From Agaricus subrufescens (taxonomy: Eukaryota; Basidiomycota; Agaricomycetes; Agaricales; Agaricaceae): a stretch of 64,000 nt of DNA. The translations under genes were made by a program, and so were the position numbers. The notes beneath the pieces were generated by a model. It did not search any database, had not been told where the DNA came from, and saw only the letters and a list, made by a program, of their open reading frames with translations. Below, in pieces: positions 34,913-46,423 of the stretch. The stretch covers positions 1,525,677 to 1,589,676 of the forward strand of contig CM057069.1 in assembly GCA_029945375.1 (NCBI GenBank), given 5' to 3'. Position 1 is the stretch's first letter, and every line of letters starts with the position of its first letter.

Positions 34913-35058
34913 CTTGGAGAAAGGTGCAGGTCACAAAATGCGCGAATACCAAGCTTTATGTAGCCGGACATAGTGACGAATTGGGCAGGCAAATTGCCGA
35001 ATGTGGAAGAGACAGTGGCGGGCAGCGCCGCTCGACAGCACACGGCAACTCACGTCGA

Positions 35059-35648
35059 TTAGCATACAGTCTCCTCGTTAGCCATGAGATCCAGGGTGGG
35101 AGGCCGCTCGATGTCGAATGCGGCTCCCTCAGCCTGTCCGTCGAATCGATGCGCAGCTTTTTTGGCGTTGCAGTACGACATGGCAGCATCTCGAACCGTC
35201 GTCCATTCGACAACGCGTGTGCCCAGCGGAGCTTCTGCAGCGCCTCCTTCACCCATCCAACACAGTTCCATCCAGTTTCGCCCTGTCGCAGTGGTGTTGC
35301 CCGCAGAATCTCTTGGACGCGTTTTACCTTTACGATCTTCGCGATTGCGACGCGGACGAGGAGCATGTTCGCAGCCCGAGACGAGACATCGATCTCCTCG
35401 AATACCCATTGGGAATGGTTGGGACTGAGAATCTTCTCTTTGGCATGATACTGTACCCTTCGGCTTCCCTCTTTTTCAGCCTTTGGAGCCATTATTAGAC
35501 CCCAGTGATATCTACCGTGCAAAGAAACCTATGAGCATATGGCAAATTCTGTGGCGGGTCAAAACCTACGTGTCTCAAGGCTGGGCATCCTTGGTACGCC
35601 ACCACGAGCAAACAGAGCAACATACAGGCGCTCTTTGTTTGAAGGCAT
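35059..35648 (-). pseudogene. DUF6914-like gene with one frameshift
   Basis: Two exons, 35648-35566 and from 35511 onward. The first gives MPSNKERLYVALFARGG and the second continues RRYHWGLIMAPK, then HAKEKILSPN, RAANMLLVRVAIAKI and WNCVGWVKEALQKL. The family pattern then resumes one frame over with LGTRVVEWTTVRDAAMSYCN and ends AHRFDGQAEG to a stop at 35059. The shift lies near 35221-35240, with no room for an intron. It is either a young pseudogene or a one-base assembly error; everything else is well preserved. The function of the family is unknown. It sits about 150 nt upstream of the PX-GH18 start in the same orientation. Confidence 0.65.
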
Positions 35649-36205
35649 TTGAAGGCGGATGACGTCGGTGAGGAAGTGACACATCCACACGACAATGTTG
35701 AATTGACGTTCCCAGGAAACCCAGGGTCCTTGACTCGGAATCAATCAATGTTGGTGATTTCCTCTGGGCACTATCAGGTGGACCAGAAAAACCTATACAT
35801 GGGAGCATCTACTGATTGTCATCGTATGGCGGCACATGTACTCGTGCCCATATATAGTGCCCGTGGAGTTCTGCTCCTGTCGATCCTTGCCGACTTTTTC
35901 AGCGTTGTTGAATGCACATCCAAGTATTCCATAGCTGGAAATGCCTCGGATCGATAACACTCGTCGAGGTGGGCACTGCACAGCCAGCAGACGTTTCTTG
36001 CGCGACCTCGAACCACTAATTTCCATCCGGGATATTTCGTCCAAAGAAATCTATTTATACATGTGACTGGCGTGCATGTGTTCGTTGCCTTCCAACCACC
36101 TCCTAATCTCACACTAGTCACACACCGCATCTCTCCTCGCGCTCCTTATAATCTCTGAATGACATTCTGCCAGCGAGGATCCGTTCCACCTCATTTGCGC
36201 TAGCT
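35649..36205. other. divergent intergenic region, no gene
   Basis: Separates the DUF6914-like gene from the secreted-protein gene. Several short frames overlap on both strands, without domains. Confidence 0.55.
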
Positions 36206-38795
36206 ATGCTCCTGCTTGAGCGCCTTCACGTCTTCGTACTTCTTGGGGGACTGGTTGGAGAATCAGTTGCACAGACATGGTTCGTACACAGTTTCTGGAC
36301 CCTCGAAAATCCAAGAACATTGACCATAATCCAATTATAGGTGTGGAAAACATTATATGTCCAGCTCAAAATCCAGTGAACCCGGTCGGTCCACCATAGA
36401 CGCCATGCATCCCACCCCTAACCTTCCGTACAGGTGGCGAATTCCCCGAGCCAGCAACATCTTCTGGACCTCTCCTTGCTTTACGCTGTGCCCAGACCAT
36501 TCGCCCTTACCTGCCGGGTGATGCTAACAGCGACAGTGACCCAAACGCAGTATCCGTCCTCATCGATACCTCCGTCACTTTCCGCAAAGTCAATGGCTCG
36601 CAAGCCATCAACATCCCATCCGGTAGCTCGTCCAATCTCCAAGTCACCGTTGCTGTCAATGGGCAAACTCTCACCAGCGGAGAGGTCCCTTTGAACACCA
36701 CCAAACACGCGTTGCCGTTTTCCCTCTCGTCACTCACCGCTCAAACTACTGCCTACACTATGACTTGCACTGCGACACTCGGAAACCAAAAGTTCACTGC
36801 TTCGGGATTATTGACTTATCTACCCAACCCCCCTTCCAGTATCGGATCCGTGACAAAGATGGATTCGAGGACTGGAGCACTACTCGCGAGACCCGCCAAC
36901 GGCAAAGGTGGAGATTTCGCTCCTGTCTTTCCCATTGGCTTCTACACCCAATTCGATAGCTATCTGGCGAAGGATCTTACTGTCTCTGCAACATTGGCTA
37001 AGCAAGGGTAAGTCAACGACCTCTCGGCCTCTTTCATTTCTGATCCTCATCACTCGAATCAGGTTCACAGTTGTATGTATTCAGTCGCTGACTTTGAATT
37101 AACAATATTAATACCTATCAATACAGGTGCACCCCGTCCCCAACTTTAGTAACATGACGGCCCTGGATGCAGTCCTGGACAAGATGCAGGAGGCGGGTTT
37201 ATACCTGATGTACGACATGAGAGGGTATGTAAACACACACACTCTTCATCCACTATCTACTCACGTCTCCTCACCACGGGTTAGCACCTACATGGACTCC
37301 AGCTCTGTCACGGCTCAAGTTAACCATATCAAATCCCGTCCTAACCTTCTTCTTTGGTATACCGCCGACGAACCCGATGGCACATCCGATCCTCTGGACG
37401 CTACCCTAAAATCCTCAAACCTGATCACCTCATTGGATGGTGGCGATGGCAAAGGTGGTGCAGGATACCATCCTGTCTCATTAGTTTTGAACTGCCAAAA
37501 TTACTTTTTCACGTGAGCCCTCCTTCCTACTGCAAACGTCCTAGTCCTTTATACTGTGATGGCGACAGCGAATACACCTCGGGTTCCGATATCGTTTTAC
37601 AAGATGCGTATATGGTCGGCAACAACGTTACCTTTTCGAGTCAATGGGGTACTGTTTGTAATACAACTTATGGTGACTGCGGGTAAGTCTCGAAACAGCT
37701 TTTACTATCATGGATAAAGTTTAAGGTGCTGCTAGCTGCGACAACTGTAAAGGTTCTTTCACAGACATTTCGGATCGCATGGATGAGTTCAAGGACCACT
37801 TGTTCGTGAATGGTTGGGAGAGGACTAAGGCTGTATGGACGGTACCCCAGGGCTTTGGTAACGAGACGTAGGTGGCTCTAGGTCATGGTCCCTAGCCTTA
37901 TGCTAACATGAACTTTCTTTGCAGCTATTGGAAGGTATTCATATATACTGCGTCCTCCAATGAGACTTTCATCTAATTAACCTCTATAGCGTTTCCCCAC
38001 AGGCAAAGAATTCGTCGTTGAAAGCGTAGTCGGCATTAATCACGGTGGTCTCGGTACGTTTCCCCCATCTCGCACTCGAAAAGGGAACTGAAAAACACCA
38101 AAAAAACACTTTTAGGCGTCGTATCGTGGGACGACCCAACATCCAGCGACATCAAAGCTTCCGCCTCAACCCTCGCTCTCTCAATGCCCAAAATGACTCC
38201 GTTCATCCTAAACGTCAACTCTTCATTCCGACAAATCACCATCGGCCAAGTCGATGTAGGACTTTGGACTCTCAATGGTCAAACTCTCGTCCTTGCCTCC
38301 AATATGGCTAGTTCGCGTTCTACAGTCACTTTCAGCCAACTTGGCATACCTGGTACCGGTGTCAACCAAGTGTTGAATAGTGGTGCTGCGGCGGATACTA
38401 CTGGGAAACAGTTCACGTTTGATGCTACCGGTTCAGGTGGTTGGGTCGTCACTGCGTGAGTGCCTCTTCCTCTGTTCATGTTAGTTGTAAAATCTCGCGG
38501 TTGTGATAAAAAAGACCATGAAAATGTCATTATCATGTTTAAATATCAACCAAAACGCGAGATTACGCACGCCGAAACAACGGAATCGCTTACAAAAAAA
38601 AACACCCCCAATTTTTTTGGGCTCTTTTATTTTATTATATATATGAATAGTGCACCTTCATCCTCTCAAGACCCGAAGAACCCAGGTGTTAACACGACAA
38701 ACAACGCCAATGCTTCTATGATGAAGAAATCTATACCCATTTTGCTTGTGGTTGGATGTGTGGCGGTTCACATGACACTTGCGGGGTGTGGCTAG
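36206..38795 (+). CDS. secreted, probably GPI-anchored protein with glycosidase-like barrel
   Basis: Twelve exons: 36206-36279, 36341-36384, 36434-37007, 37063-37072, 37127-37224, 37285-37512, 37569-37682, 37736-37867, 37925-37934, 37990-38053, 38116-38455 and 38651-38795. Phases close to 610 residues. There is an N-terminal signal peptide (LLLERLHVFVLLGGLVGESV) and a C-terminal hydrophobic tail (IPILLVVGCVAVHMTLAGCG) after a Ser/Asn-rich stretch, as in GPI-anchored wall proteins. The centre (FAPVFPIGFYTQFDS, VVHPVPNF, LYLMYDMRG, LLLWYTADEPDG, ETYWKRFPTG, GGLGVVSWDDPTS) follows the strand order of TIM-barrel glycosidases; the DEP segment could carry an acidic catalytic residue. I know similar fungal proteins only as uncharacterised. 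Two exons are 10 nt. The last intron (195 nt) is long; without it the protein ends at VVTA. Confidence 0.75.
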
Positions 38796-40270
38796 AATTT
38801 AGAAGAAGGGGGGAGAAGATGTTTTTATGGGAGGGTAACATGTGGCATGGAACTATTCATTCCAGAGACCCCGGATGATTCTTAAGGCGAGCCCTTTTCC
38901 CCCCCGCCCCCACCCTCCTATATAAAGTGGGAAAAAGTGGCCTATGGTATAATGTATGTGATAGAGATCTTATTAGTCGTGGTTACCGTGTGTGTATATA
39001 TGTATTGTCTTTTTATTTTAAGTGAACGCTTCTGAGAGATTGTTTTGAGCTGTGGATACCAGGTCTCGAAGGAAGACCACTGAGGGTTACCAATCATGGT
39101 CCACGTTGAGACAAATCTGAATGGACGCCAAAGTCATTGATGTTGGTACCACTCTGTTAAGTTGAATATCCATAATATCCACTTAAATGATCTTCCTCCC
39201 AGAGGAACAACCGGTACACAGTGAGACGACGAGCCCCAGGAAACTGAAATTTAAAATTCAAAAAAATCTTTTTTTTTAATTCGTGGTCCCGGCGCTTGAT
39301 CTTTCGACTATTTGGTATAGCTCCATGAAAGAACGGATCTAAAGTTTAACTGAAACTGATCAGAAAAAAGCCCAGGCCTATGGGGTAGTACTGAAAATTC
39401 TTAAGCTTGAGTCAGCCTATCGGAAAACGAGTCAAAGACACGGCAACTAGTGCTTTTTGACGTGTGCTGCAATTTTAAGAACGAAGCCTTGCATCTATAT
39501 CCGATTTAACAGCCTCAAGTGGGATGATGGAGGTACATCTCTCTCTACTCGGTTGAAAATTTTTCGTAGCTCCAATTATCTGAATTGTCAGTGATGTACA
39601 GGTGTAGACCACAGCCCAGTCGGGAAGGGGTTGTCTTATGGCATGAGGGTGCTCATTAGGACTAGAAGACACATACGTCAATGGTGAGCTGAACCTTTTC
39701 TTTGTCAGTTTGTCCCATTAAGGTACGATGATTTGCCTACTTAGGAAGCGTTATCTTCACGTTCTCTTGCCTCTTGCCTGGTCTAATATTTCACATGAAT
39801 CCGTAACTCAGAAAAAAAAATGCGCCACACCCGATTGGTTAATTCACGAAAGTTCTTTGTTTAAGGGTTCAAGCAGTTCCGACGGCGCGAATAGGACTGT
39901 AACAAATTATTGTAGCGTCTGGAATGCAAGTGCGACAGACATGCCGGTGGCGGGTGTTCGTTTACGATAACCTGGCCCGAATAGGACGAGAGATCGCCGT
40001 CATTTTATTTTAGGAACGGCAATGTCCCCAGGTTCGTTGTGATCTAATTTAAGGACGAATCTACAAAGAACTCACCACGTTCGCTTCATCTGGAACAGCC
40101 CTTGAAGATCAACAAGTCTATGACAGAGTCACAACTTAACTGTTGTATTATCGCAAAATACATTCAATTGAATACTATAATTACCAAATGCGTACAATGG
40201 CGTTTTGAGTAAACAATATTCTGTTATGTCGGCAAAATTCAACAAGCCATGAGGTACAAATGACTTCAAT
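38796..40270. other. no supported gene
   Basis: This is the 3' flank of the secreted-protein gene and beyond. Frames at 39475-39681 (minus) and 39728-39970 (plus) have no recognisable features or splice partners. Confidence 0.5.
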
Positions 40271-43200
40271 TTACCCCCTTACGCGTTCATGCGGCTCTTG
40301 CCAGGGGACATTCAAGATACGAAATATTTCTTGTTCAGTTTCTGAGGCCACAAGGGTTCCTAGTTAAGGTAAGAGAAAAATGTCACCTTGCAGGATGTAA
40401 GAACACAAACCTTGGTTTAACTTGATACGAGAGTCTTTGACGTCGCGTACAACTCCACTGAATAATCCACGTTGGTTCAGTGAGTACCCCATCTTATTCG
40501 CTTTCAACCTCATGGCCCGGTTAAACTGGTCGCTTCAGACAGGAAAGCAGACTTAAAATAAATTTCCTCACGATATCATCTCCCTAAATGTTATGGTTTA
40601 ATGAATTACCGGGGGAAAAGCGTAAACGGGAACATACAGTGTAATACAACAGAGCTGCTCCTCGGTTTTCCCAAGGCACGGTGAGGAAATCGATCCGGCG
40701 CCGGCGGGATCCAGGACTGGGTAAGCGGCAGAGACCACGATAGACACACTCAAGGTCCGCCAGATTCTCGGGAACTGCCAAGTCCTCTGTGATGATCTCT
40801 ACCTTATGGAGAGAGGCGAGAAGCCGCTTCAGGATCCCTGTAATCTCTATTGAGCATGTGGAGAGAACGGTACCAATAGATGATATCTACCCGAGTGAGT
40901 CTGGCCATCTTCTGTTGGACGCGTGATTAGGATGTCGATATCGCCACAGTCAGATTTGCCTCTGTTTTCCATCATCACTGACTAGGTTTTGACACTACGG
41001 AGAGGATTATTAAAGCATACCTTCTAAAACTTCCCATGATTTCTACAAAAAGCTTGGGGTCAAATGATAAAGCTATGGTTCAGCGCTTGTTCAGCGCCAA
41101 TGAAGGTAGACCTCGTTTCTATACGAACCTATTGGTTTAATTAGCTCAAATATTGCCTTTGCTTCAGTGCGAGGCATGCGCTCATTGATGTCTGAAAATT
41201 GAGAATTTCGTAAGTCGCAGATTTTTTTAGCAAAGGGCTCATGTGTTGATACCATTATAATACTGAAGTCCGATCATTTGAACCGAAGTCAAGGACACGC
41301 CATGCTTCTGGTTACGAAGGTCTTCCAAAGTACGGCAACCAGCGTTATACCACTTAAACGCAGTTGATTGGCCTTGAATAAAGCCATCGCATTAATGAAA
41401 TAAGGAACATCTAAAGATTGTTCTCTCACCAACGCCGTAGATACCCTGAAATAAACGTGTGACCTTGACGTCGTCCGTTTGCTCATAACTGATGCGTCGG
41501 AGATCCCCTGTTTGAAGAATTTCCATTATCTTGATGAGGGTCAGTATCACACGGACTAAAGGTTAACAATTCTGGCGCACTTTCACGGCCGTTTTCTCGC
41601 CGACTCCACGGATGCTCCGAGCCTCACTGAATGAGCTAATTCGTTTTGCGTATGTGCGAATTGCACGAATACCTAACAAAGTTCAGTGGGATCCGCGGAT
41701 ATCTATGCATATATATATTAATTTACTTTTGTTATAGCTAAACGCCCGCCAGTGCTCTTCATCGCCGATTTTAGCTTTGTGAAGCTGTTGCAGCTCGAGC
41801 AGCTGCGGCCAGTATCATTTTCCGTTCCAAGGTAGTTATCGGACCACTTACTTTATCAATAATATCCTGGTTCACGCAGGTCGAATTTCGCTGATAGGGC
41901 GTGTCACAAGTCCAACCCTATGTCCATTAGTGGAGCAATACGCCGGATGTGTGAACTTACTCTCTTCGGCTTGGTTTCTGAAACTTGAAGATCAGGTTCA
42001 CCCGCCACTGGTTCAATGTCGTCATCGTCAGATTCGTCAAAGTCACCAAAACGGGACCACTTCGAGCCCAGACACCGTAACTAATCTGATCATGTCCAAC
42101 ATTGTAAGTGGGTATCACTCACGTTGTTTTCGTGAGATGCTCTGGCTTCTGCGTAGAACTCTGCTAGCGGGTCGATGCTCATTCTTCTCCCGGTTCCTTC
42201 TTCCGAAAGTTCACGTTCTTTACCTTTCTCAACGTAGGGTTGAGGGCTAGTGGAGCGATTCAACTGGTTTTTGACGGAGTCAAGATCTCGATTGCCAAGA
42301 GATGATGGTTGGGCAGGGCTAGAACAATTGCGCGTGTCCGAAATAACTGCCGAAGTAGAGAAGTAAAATAGCTTACGCTGCTGGCCCTCCAGAAGTAGGT
42401 AACTTCGGTATTCTGTCGTGGTGGGCCTGTAGCTTTGGCGTTATGCTTCGACTTGTTGATGTATCCATTCTTTCGCTGAATGCCGCATAATACCACACTT
42501 CTTCCATCTTGGCCACGATATCGTCCTTGAGTTGACCGGGACGACCAATCGCTGAAAGAATCCAATCCCATTTCACAGTCGGGATGTGGTCCGGTATGTC
42601 GGACAGGCGACTATAACCGAGAGCACGGAGAGTAAAAATCTTGGATGCATCGGTAACAATATGGGTCACGGTTACTGGGTCGAAAGTAGGTGCAAGATGG
42701 CCACCGTGTTTCACGATCTCATAAAACGTGAGAAAGGGGAAAGTGAGTTGTCAGGACATGATCCCAAAAGTGACAACATACGAGTTCCATGCGTCCGCGG
42801 GTTCTTTCACCAGCATACTGCATGTCACCTCCAATGTAAAAAATATTTTTACCCTCAAGGAATTTGATAACCGAGGACTTCCGTCCTTCTGCGGCTTCAG
42901 CTGCCCTGTCCAGCAGTTGTTGTGCGTATTCAGCGGGGGTCACAAGTCGCGGTTTCTCCTTCCGACCATTCAACCTCTTCTGCCCTTTGGTCAGTAGGTT
43001 ACCACTGCGGCTCACTGTCGACTTTAGCGTCTCCCGAAGAGGAGGGAAAGCAGCATTAGATGAAGCGGGCGGGGTTTTCCCTTCTGGGTTAAGATCCTTG
43101 TTGGTTTGATGCCTTCCTGGGAAATTGGGCTCTGTATCTTCATTTTTTAGCAGCATGATCTTGCCCTGACGTTTCATTGCAGCATGCTTTGCGACACGCT

Positions 43201-44404
43201 CCTTGACTTTCAAAGATAACCTGGTGGGGCCTGAAGCGGCGATCCCTGTTATCCGGTCCACTGCATCCGAGGTAGATATATTTTGTGCGCTAGGATCCTC
43301 TATAGGCGACGTAGGAGGGTCACCTTCTTCACAGTCAAGGTTTCGCGATTCAGTGTTAGTGAGCTGTCCTTTTGAACCGGCGCGAATACTTTTCGTATTA
43401 ATAGCTACACCGGGAGAAAATGAGCTGATGCTTGAGTAATAGTGTTGACATCAATCAAGTGGCGACCCCTTTCGATAAACGGAACCTACGGGCTGGATAA
43501 TTCTGATGAGGACCGGTTCTGAGCACTGTGTTCCGGAGAAGGCATGAAGCTCGAGATCTCCGATGGTCGTTCAATTGCTTCCTCAGACGCGTCCGCCATA
43601 TTTTGCGCACTTTTCGTTCGAACGATTGAGTCCACTATCGGAGATTTTTGCAGAGGTTTAGCACTGGGTTTGATAAAAATGTCATTCCTTGTTGACCAAG
43701 GTTTACCATCCTTCTGACGTTTCGCGGGAGATGTTGAATGAATTGGAGAAGCCTTACGTTTGATGGCAATGCTTTTAGATCTGCTTCCACCCAAAGTTAG
43801 ATGGTCTCATGCGAAACAAACCTAAGTATGTTACCTAATTTCAGGTTCATGTATTCTATCCCCGGTTTCACTCAGAAACTCTGAGATGAGGACTCTAGAG
43901 TCGGAAAGGCTTGTCCTTTGATGAATTATTTTCATGCATTCTGGATGAAATGCCTTTTCACACTCACTTCCGTTGGACGAGTTGGTTATGAAGTATCTTT
44001 TCTGGTTCAAAACTTGAGCCTACGGAAGGCGTTTCTGTTCCAGGACGACTGCGCATAATTCACATACACAAGATCCGCAGAGTCGAATGGAACTGGCCAT
44101 ACCTCAATTGGGATCCTCTTTCGCCTGGGTGACTATTTGGTTGTCTTGCCGGACTTGGGACTCTTTGTAAGCTTGGACACGAACTACCCTGTCCATCCGA
44201 AGTTGTTCGAAGTCCATTCATTGCTGCTGATTCATTGCTATCTTCTCGAAATGGTAATGGAGCAAGATTCGATGCTGAATTCTCTTGAGTGAAATGAGAC
44301 TTAATTCCCGTGGACATGTGTTTCCAATAGGCGCTGAGGTCTTCGTCTGGCTGGTTCATAATACTGTCGCGCTCACGATAGAACGCGTCCACGTCAAAAT
44401 CCAT
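40271..44404 (-). CDS. POLL: DNA polymerase lambda (family X)
   Basis: Gap-filling polymerase for base-excision repair and non-homologous end joining. Twenty exons with consistent phases give 1039 residues; main exons are 44404-44103, 43783-43490, 43430-42782 (long linker and start of BRCT), 42717-42377 (rest of BRCT), 40837-40638 and 40359-40271, plus a 12-nt exon at 40583-40572. BRCT: FLEGKNIFYIGGDMQYAGER, KHGGHLAPTFDPVTVTHIVT, IPTVKWDWI. The 8-kDa/fingers part has IGDEEHWRAFSYNKSIRAIR and the HhH motifs GVGEKTAVK and GIYGVG. The palm has GKSDCGDIDILITRP with the metal-binding Asp pair, and RRRRIDFLTVPW with the third Asp. The end is typical: GYSLNQRGLFSG and EQEIFRILNVPWQEPHER. The length exceeds animal POLL because of a Ser/Lys-rich linker. 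Intact throughout. Confidence 0.93.
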
Positions 44405-45136
44405 TACAACGGTGTTGGGTAATGGTTTTCTGCAAGAAGCTGGTCGCAACTGTGTGAGTCACCCGCATCCATTTTCAAACGCGACCACGTGATTGTTTCT
44501 CCTTGTGCTTCAAAATTCACGTAGATAATCTAAGCTAATCTTCATAAAATCCGTGCTTTCATGCCCTATAAGTTAAGTGCAATGAACTTGTCCTCGAGTT
44601 ATTTTCTAGGGGAGGAGCGCTTTCATGTCCGCAGCACCAATTAATATACTCATTGTGGTGCATCATATAAGCAGCAATCGAAATTGCGTCAGCGTAGTAA
44701 GTTCTGTTCAGCAATCCTCACAGGGTCACTAACCGATGGCTCTCCGAGTTGTGTTGTACATATGTACCAGATTGGCAAAAATAGCGAATATTCTCTAGGG
44801 CCCTTCTTCCCAGTTTCGCGGACTTTCAATCCGGGTACTGCCAGGCCTCCTAGGACCAATGGGTGATGAACCACAGGATAAGTGCAGGTTCACCGAATGT
44901 AAGGCCGATCGACGTGTTCTCGGCTAGCACCCGAATGGGACTAGATTGTGCACCGATGTCATTAATTCCACGTTGTTCTGCAGTCGAAAATTCGGAACAC
45001 CTTGATCAGCTATCCGTTCTTTCCTCGTGGTTATCACCTCATCAGCTTGTCTTCCCCAGGAGCAAACACCGCCTGAACAGCTTATAAACCCTTCAGAATC
45101 GGACACCCTGCTTTCCACCTAGGACATCAAAAACCA
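44405..45136. promoter_or_regulatory. shared upstream region of POLL and the methyltransferase gene
   Basis: About 730 nt separate two divergent start codons (44404 minus, 45137 plus). No other gene fits here. Specific elements were not resolved. Confidence 0.4.
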
Positions 45137-46423
45137 ATGCCTACTGCCACGACTAATCATCCTGAATCCGATAGCGACAGTGACAGCGGGGTTGAAGAGC
45201 AAGGGAGGCAAGCCCACGGGGCCTATTCCCCGACCGACCGCGATGGTTCCCCAGCTTCCGTTCAGGAACTCGAGGATCACGAATTTCCCTCATACTTTAG
45301 CGAACGCAATGATCGGCTCTTTCATTCATCACCGACCGCTCCATATCCACTACCTGTTGATGCTGGAGAGCAAGAGGTAAGATTGCTTCTTTATCTCTAT
45401 CCATTTTTTGGGCCTATCTTTTCCCATCCAGCGAATGAATGGCCTGAACGACTTACTCAAGGATATGATTGGCGCTAATTACCGTACCGATGGCCCTGTG
45501 GCGCAGATGCTGGCGCCAGATCCTGACAAGCAAAAACATGTTCTTGACCTTTGCACTGGGACTGGAAGATGGTAGGTTGAAGAGGGGACTTCAATCTGCT
45601 CGTGGAATTGTCGCCTCATTCAAACGTTTACCTAGGGCCATGGAAATGGGTGAAAGTTTCCCCCACGTTCTATTTACAGGAGTCGACATTGGCGCGCTTT
45701 TTTCACACTGTCTAATAACCGCAATCAGACTAAAAATTTTACAGTTCCCATCGCCACTCGATACCCGTTGCCAAACGTTATCTTCGAGGTCGGAGATATC
45801 ATCGAAGAGTTTCGTTGGGCGAACTCTACCTTCGACTTCGTTCACGCTCGAGACATCGCCCTATCGGTGAGCCATCTCTTCTTATCAAAAGTTTCGGATT
45901 ACCCACGAGTTTGTTGTCGTAGGTTCGTGACTACAAAACGATATTGCTCGAAGTTGGTCGAGTCTTGTGCCCTGGAGGTCTTTTCTTCTCGGGCGAATGG
46001 GAGTTGAGAGTTCGCCACCAATCGGATTCTCAGCAATCCGCCAATGGCGAGCATGGTGACATTTACCCCTCGTCTACGCTCTTCTACCAAGTCGTCAACG
46101 CAGCAGTTCAGAGCCTAGGGATTGTGACGGAAGTTGGCCGCATCGCCGACTACCTCCATGAAACAGGACTTTTCCATCAAATCCAATCCAACACCATTTT
46201 GTTTCCCGTTGGGGTGTGGCCCAATGACCAAAGGCTAGCGGATATGGGCGTTAAGTTACAGGAAATGCAGGCCCTCTTTGCAGACTCTGTAAAGCCGCTT
46301 CTCCGCGATATGGGGCATGCAGAGCAGTTTGTCGATACTCTCGCGTCAAATTTCGTCCATGAGGCTAGGTCGAATGCTGGGCTCGTAGCGGCATACCATT
46401 ACGTGCATGCTATCAGGATTTAG
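45137..46423 (+). CDS. class I SAM-dependent methyltransferase
   Basis: Five exons, 45137-45376, 45432-45571, 45636-45691, 45745-45866 and 45923-46423, give 352 residues. After an acidic Ser/Asp-rich start (SDSDSDSGVEE), motif I is HVLDLCTGTGRW, followed by VLFTGVDI, the adenine-side acidic motif VIFEVGDI, then FDFVHARDIALSV and VGRVLCPGGLFFSGEWEL. This is the layout of the broad fungal LaeA-like/TAM methyltransferase group; the substrate is unknown. The third intron (45692-45744) starts with GC, not GT; no GT donor keeps the frame. Head-to-head with POLL. Confidence 0.85.
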
